Shown in pieces: positions 7,338-10,390 of a stretch of 10,390 nucleotides of DNA. The DNA lies in contig JALSHW010000293.1 of NCBI GenBank assembly GCA_026982035.1, forward strand, positions 1 through 10,390, read 5' to 3'. The position numbers and the translations under genes are program-made. The stretch comes from Phycisphaerales bacterium. GTDB lineage: Bacteria; Planctomycetota; Phycisphaerae; Phycisphaerales; UBA1924. The notes below the pieces were generated by a model. It had not been told where the DNA came from and did no database searches. It saw nothing but the letters and a program-made list of their open reading frames with translations. Within the stretch, counting starts at the first letter, position 1. Every line of letters begins with the position of its first letter.

Positions 7338-7391
7338 CCCCCCCAAACCCCCCAACCCCCCCCAACACAGCAACCAACCCCCCACAAACCC
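7338..7391 (-). repeat. Multiple G-tract leader with G-quadruplex potential
   Basis: Read on the minus strand, this leader holds runs of 3, 6, 8, 6 and 7 G separated by short T-rich spacers (on the + strand: C runs at 7389-7391, 7378-7383, 7356-7363, 7348-7353 and 7338-7344). The last three runs are split only by TT and TTT. The pattern satisfies the classic four-tract quadruplex rule on the coding strand, immediately before the ribosome-binding site of the O-antigen ligase gene. Long G homopolymers are also prone to slippage. The runs themselves are seen directly; folding or regulation is inferred. Confidence 0.75.
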
Positions 7392-7396
7392 GTACA

Positions 7397-7402
7397 ATCA
7401 TA
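7397..7402 (-). promoter_or_regulatory. Possible -10 box for the O-antigen ligase gene
   Basis: TATGAT on the minus strand matches five of six bases of the sigma-70-type -10 consensus and would start transcription close to the beginning of the G-tract leader. No acceptable -35 box was found at 16-18 bases, so the call is weak. Confidence 0.22.
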
Positions 7403-7520
7403 CAGGCACCCAAACAATCACCCGGTTCGCTCCAGATTTGATGGGCAACCACGCCGATGATAGAGAGAGTTTATTGAGAAGCTCTAGAATCAATCAGAAT
7501 GAACACCAAGGCCTCAACCC
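7403..7520. other. Intergenic spacer between divergent genes
   Basis: This spacer must contain the promoter of the rightward DUF4175-like gene. TTGATG (7437-7442), 17 bases, then TAGAGA is the best pair found but the second box is poor. AAGG ten bases before the ATG at 7521 is a weak ribosome-binding site. Nothing else was recognised. Confidence 0.35.
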
Positions 7521-9299
7521 ATGAACCCACTCCACACCACCATCGCCAAAGCCACCAAGCGACTGATCCTCATTGATTCACTCCGCACCATCACCATCTG
7601 CCTGGCCGCGGCTCTTGCCCTCATGGTCTTTGCCCGCGCCACCCAGAAAGTCGCCCCGGTCTTCGAGATTCCTTGGCCCATCGTCTTCATCGCCGCCCCG
7701 ATCACCGCCATCGTCGCCGGTCTCATCTGGGCATTGATCCGCAGGCCATCCAAAATCAAAGCCGCCCAGATCATCGACGAACACGCCGACCTCCGCGAAT
7801 CAATCTCCACCGCCCTCATCGTCGAATCCCAATCCGACGGCTGGTCCAAAGCCATCCTCACCGACGCCAACAACAAGGCCTCAAAGATCAACCTCAAAAC
7901 CGCCCTCCCCCTCACCGCCCCAAAGTTCTGGCCAGCCCCCATCACCGCCGGGCTCGCGCTCTTGGCCGTCTGGTGGCTCCCCGTCAAAGACCTCACCGGA
8001 CTCTACGCCAAACAGCAAGAACACCAAGCCGAGCAACTCCAAGTCCAACAAATCGAATCCACCGTCCAAGAATCTCAAAAAGCCCTCAAAGAAATCCTCG
8101 AAAAAACCAATCTCGACTTCGCCGACGATGACAACATCTTCGAAGACCTCCTCAACCCCGAATCCAACGAATACCTCACCCCCGAAGAATCCCTCCGCAG
8201 CGCGATCAAGAACCTCACCAGCGTCGCCGACAAACTTGAAGAAAAACGCAACAACGAAGACGGCGCCACCTTCGACGCCATCAAAGACGCCATGAAATCC
8301 CTCAACACCGCCGAAGAATCCCCGGCTTCAGAAATGGCCCGCGCCATGGCCCGTGGCGACTTCAAAGAAGCCAAAGAACAACTCGAGCAACTCGCCGAGC
8401 AAATGGAATCAGGCGACCTCTCCGAATCAGACAAAAAGAAACTCGGCGATCAACTCGACAACATGAAAAAACAAATGGAGCAAATGTCCAAAAACTCCCA
8501 AGAACTCGAAGAACAACTCAAAGCCGCAGGCCTCAGCGAACAACAAGCCAAACAACTCGCCTCCGATCCAAACGCTCTCAAAAAAGCACTCGAAGACGCA
8601 GGCGTCACCCCAGAACAAATCGAATCCCTCGCCAAAGCCGCCCAAGCCCAACAAAAATCCTCCGACGCCGCCGCCGCCATGTCCCAAGCCATGGGACAAA
8701 TGGCCCAAGGCATGCAAAGCGGCAACCCCCAACAAGCCGCCGCCGGCTCCGACGCCATGAACGCCCAACTCTCCGACCTCGAAAACATGCAACAAGAAGC
8801 CAACTCGCTCGAATCGGCCATGAACCAAGCACAACAACAACTCAACGAACTCTCCCAATGCTCCGGCGGCGGCTCCAACCCAGGCGGAGGCCAACAAGCC
8901 CAATGGGCATCATCGGGACAATTTGCAGAAGGAAACTCACAAGGATTAGGTTCAGGATCAGGAGGCCCCGGTCAAGGCCTGGGCGCAGGACCACAAGAAC
9001 AAGGCGCCGACTTCACCATCAACAAAGAACACGCCTCAGTCCGCACAACCTCAGAAGGCCCCGTCATCGCCTCGACCATGGTCAACGGCTCGCAAATCAT
9101 CGGCGAATCCACCGCCGTCTTCTCCGACGCCGTCACCAACGCCAAAACACAGGCCTCCGAAGCCATCGAAACCAAACGCATCCCCCGTCAATACGAATCC
9201 GCCGTCCAAAGCTACTTCGGACGCCTCGACAAAGCCGCCAAAGAAGCAAAATCTGAGGCCAAGCCCACCCCAGAGCCCGCCGAAACCAAGGACGACTAA
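7521..9299 (+). CDS. DUF4175-like membrane-anchored coiled-coil protein
   Basis: This 592-residue protein has three N-terminal hydrophobic segments (about 23-38, 52-73 and 138-153). Between the second and third is a conserved-looking stretch (IKAAQIIDEHADLRESISTA, 79-98) typical of the DUF4175/TIGR02302-type proteins found near MoxR-DUF58-VWA clusters in planctomycetes and proteobacteria. Residues about 160-445 are highly charged and rich in Gln, Glu, Lys and Met, predicted long coiled coil (runs such as KEAKEQLEQLAEQM). A Gly/Ser/Gln-rich linker follows (448-496). The C-terminal domain (about 497-570) ends with RIPRQYESAVQSYFGRL, resembling the conserved tail of this group. It should be an inner-membrane protein with a large coiled-coil domain on one side. 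The biochemical role is unknown, and the usual MoxR/VWA partners are not in view. Internal Gln-rich codon runs are low-complexity, not true DNA repeats. Confidence 0.72.
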   Translation: MNPLHTTIAKATKRLILIDSLRTITICLAAALALMVFARATQKVAPVFEIPWPIVFIAAPITAIVAGLIWALIRRPSKIKAAQIIDEHADLRESISTALIVESQSDGWSKAILTDANNKASKINLKTALPLTAPKFWPAPITAGLALLAVWWLPVKDLTGLYAKQQEHQAEQLQVQQIESTVQESQKALKEILEKTNLDFADDDNIFEDLLNPESNEYLTPEESLRSAIKNLTSVADKLEEKRNNEDGATFDAIKDAMKSLNTAEESPASEMARAMARGDFKEAKEQLEQLAEQMESGDLSESDKKKLGDQLDNMKKQMEQMSKNSQELEEQLKAAGLSEQQAKQLASDPNALKKALEDAGVTPEQIESLAKAAQAQQKSSDAAAAMSQAMGQMAQGMQSGNPQQAAAGSDAMNAQLSDLENMQQEANSLESAMNQAQQQLNELSQCSGGGSNPGGGQQAQWASSGQFAEGNSQGLGSGSGGPGQGLGAGPQEQGADFTINKEHASVRTTSEGPVIASTMVNGSQIIGESTAVFSDAVTNAKTQASEAIETKRIPRQYESAVQSYFGRLDKAAKEAKSEAKPTPEPAETKDD

Positions 9300-9368
9300 C
9301 CAACCATCTCCGGGTGCCCCGACTCGCCGTTGGGGGGGCTTCGGCGCAATCGGGTCTTGGGAGTGCCC

Positions 9369-9374
9369 TACACT
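9369..9374 (+). promoter_or_regulatory. Possible -10 box directly ahead of the solute-binding protein gene
   Basis: TACACT (four of six consensus bases) ends 6 bases before the ATG at 9381, which would give a leaderless transcript starting at or near the start codon. No Shine-Dalgarno sequence exists at normal spacing, which fits this reading, but there is no good -35 box. Confidence 0.22.
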
Positions 9375-9380
9375 CGCCTC

Positions 9381-10390
9381 ATGAACATCACCAAGCTACT
9401 CACTATTGTCTTTCTTTTATTCTCAATCGCCGCCTGTCGCCCCAATACCCAAACCACCCCAGTGCAAACCGTCATCCTCTACACCTCCACCGACGACGAG
9501 TTCGCCAAGCTCATCGCCAACGACTTCACCACAGAAACCGGCATCCAGGTCAAAATCGTCGGCGACACCGAAGCCACCAAAACCACAGGCCTCGTCGCAC
9601 GACTCAAAGCCGAAGCAAACAACCCCAAAGCCACCAAAGCCGATGTCTGGTGGTCCTCTGAACCCTTCGGCACCATCGACCTGGCACTGACAGGAGTCCT
9701 CCAACCCGGCGCCATGCAAGGACTCGTTGAAGATTGGCCCGAAACCCTCCACGATCCGGACTGGACCTGGGTCGCCATGGCCTCGCGCCCCCGCGTCATC
9801 GTCTACGCCTCTGACCGCATCACCGATCCACCATCATCACTCCGCGATTTTGCCCACCCAAAATGGAAAGGCCGCATCGGCATGGCCCGCCCACAATTCG
9901 GCACCACCCGAGGGCACATGGGCATCCTCGCCGACCGCTGGGGACTCCAAGAGTTTGAACGCTGGCTCACCATGCTCAAAGCCAACAACATCCGCCTCTA
10001 CGACGGCAACGCCACCGTCGTCCGCGCCGTGGCCATGGGTGAAATCGACCTGGGACTCACCGACACCGACGATGTCTGGGCCGGACAACGCAATGGCTGG
10101 AAAGTCGACTGCACCTACGAACCCTTCGACCCACCCATGAACCTCAACACCCTCAGTTCCAAAGGCCCAACCCTCCTGCCCAACACCGTCGCCATCGTCG
10201 CCGGTGCCCCAAACCCCGACAACGCCAGACGACTCGCCGGCTACCTCATCTCCCCGCGCGTCGAACGCCTGCTCGCCGAATCCACCTCCCGCAATCTCCC
10301 CGTCAATCCAGAACTCAACGACCTCTTCAACACCATCGCACCACCATCCCTGACCAGTCCCGATCCCAACAAACTCAAAGACCAAGCCAT
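9381..10390 (+). CDS. Solute-binding lipoprotein of an iron-type ABC importer (3' end outside window)
   Basis: An open frame from the ATG at 9381 runs off the right edge, giving 336 residues plus two bases. The N-terminus is a lipoprotein signal (MNITKLLTIVFLLFSIAAC, lipidated C19). The mature part follows the FutA/AfuA/FbpA class of periplasmic binding proteins: VILYTSTDDEFAKLIANDF (31-49), ADVWWSSEP (87-95), an RVIVYASD strand (138-145), PKWKGRIGMA (160-169) and NATVVRAVAMGEIDLGL (210-226). In iron-binding members a Tyr-Tyr pair follows this last motif; here it reads TDTDDVW (227-233), so ferric iron binding in the usual way is doubtful and the substrate is open. It should be membrane-tethered and feed a permease and ATPase, whose genes would be expected downstream. 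Only a few C-terminal residues are likely missing. Confidence 0.85.
   Translation, partial: MNITKLLTIVFLLFSIAACRPNTQTTPVQTVILYTSTDDEFAKLIANDFTTETGIQVKIVGDTEATKTTGLVARLKAEANNPKATKADVWWSSEPFGTIDLALTGVLQPGAMQGLVEDWPETLHDPDWTWVAMASRPRVIVYASDRITDPPSSLRDFAHPKWKGRIGMARPQFGTTRGHMGILADRWGLQEFERWLTMLKANNIRLYDGNATVVRAVAMGEIDLGLTDTDDVWAGQRNGWKVDCTYEPFDPPMNLNTLSSKGPTLLPNTVAIVAGAPNPDNARRLAGYLISPRVERLLAESTSRNLPVNPELNDLFNTIAPPSLTSPDPNKLKDQA

Noticed and set aside
7322..7417. Upstream TTG start for the O-antigen ligase
   Set aside because: It would translate the G runs into a Gly/Trp/Cys stretch, has no ribosome-binding site, and the ATG at 7321 has AGGA at 7 bases.
9316..9346. GC-rich stretch with a 7-G run and a CTTCGG motif as a terminator after the DUF4175-like gene
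   Set aside because: Only a five-base stem (CGCCG/CGGCG) with a 12-base loop can be drawn and no T tract follows.

Overview
The window looks like ordinary chromosome from a Gram-negative-type bacterium with an outer envelope: it carries two lipoprotein signals, a LolA-like secreted protein, an O-antigen-ligase-type membrane protein and an MsbA-like exporter. The mix of families, especially the coiled-coil DUF4175-type membrane protein, the lone CheW-type adaptor and many C/A-ending codons, suggests a planctomycete, perhaps of the Phycisphaerae. That placement is an inference from style, not a marker-gene result. No tRNA, rRNA, CRISPR array, IS element or phage gene was seen.

Layout. 3-170 (+) is the 3' end of an unidentified protein, followed after 6 bases by an ABC exporter (177-2021, +). 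The exporter is coupled through a TGATG overlap to a small protein with two C4 zinc fingers (2021-2368, +). Convergent to these is a CheW adaptor with a zinc-binding CZB domain inserted into its fold (2399-3307, -). A divergent intergenic region of about 250 bases leads to an S41 (PDZ-containing) peptidase lipoprotein (3566-5014, +) and a LolA-like exported protein (5101-5943, +), closed by a strong rho-independent terminator (5970-5998). That terminator overlaps the 3' end of a convergent O-antigen ligase/Wzy-type gene (5981-7321, -), whose leader contains long G runs. Divergent from it is a large membrane-anchored coiled-coil protein (7521-9299, +). Last comes a solute-binding lipoprotein of the iron-type ABC importer class (from 9381, +), cut off by the window end.

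How the genes relate. Most products act at or across the envelope (export, lipoprotein/periplasmic proteins, surface polysaccharide, solute uptake), but they do not form one recognisable pathway. The likely transcription units are [unknown end - exporter - zinc protein], [CheW-CZB], [S41 peptidase - LolA-like], [O-antigen ligase], [DUF4175-like] and [solute-binding protein].

The points most worth a second look are the CZB domain nested inside a CheW domain, the tandem ClpX-like zinc-finger protein coupled to an exporter, and the multi-G-tract leader just before the ribosome-binding site of the O-antigen ligase gene. Also notable is the strong C/A bias of the + strand in most of the window, which weakens or disappears across the CheW-CZB gene.
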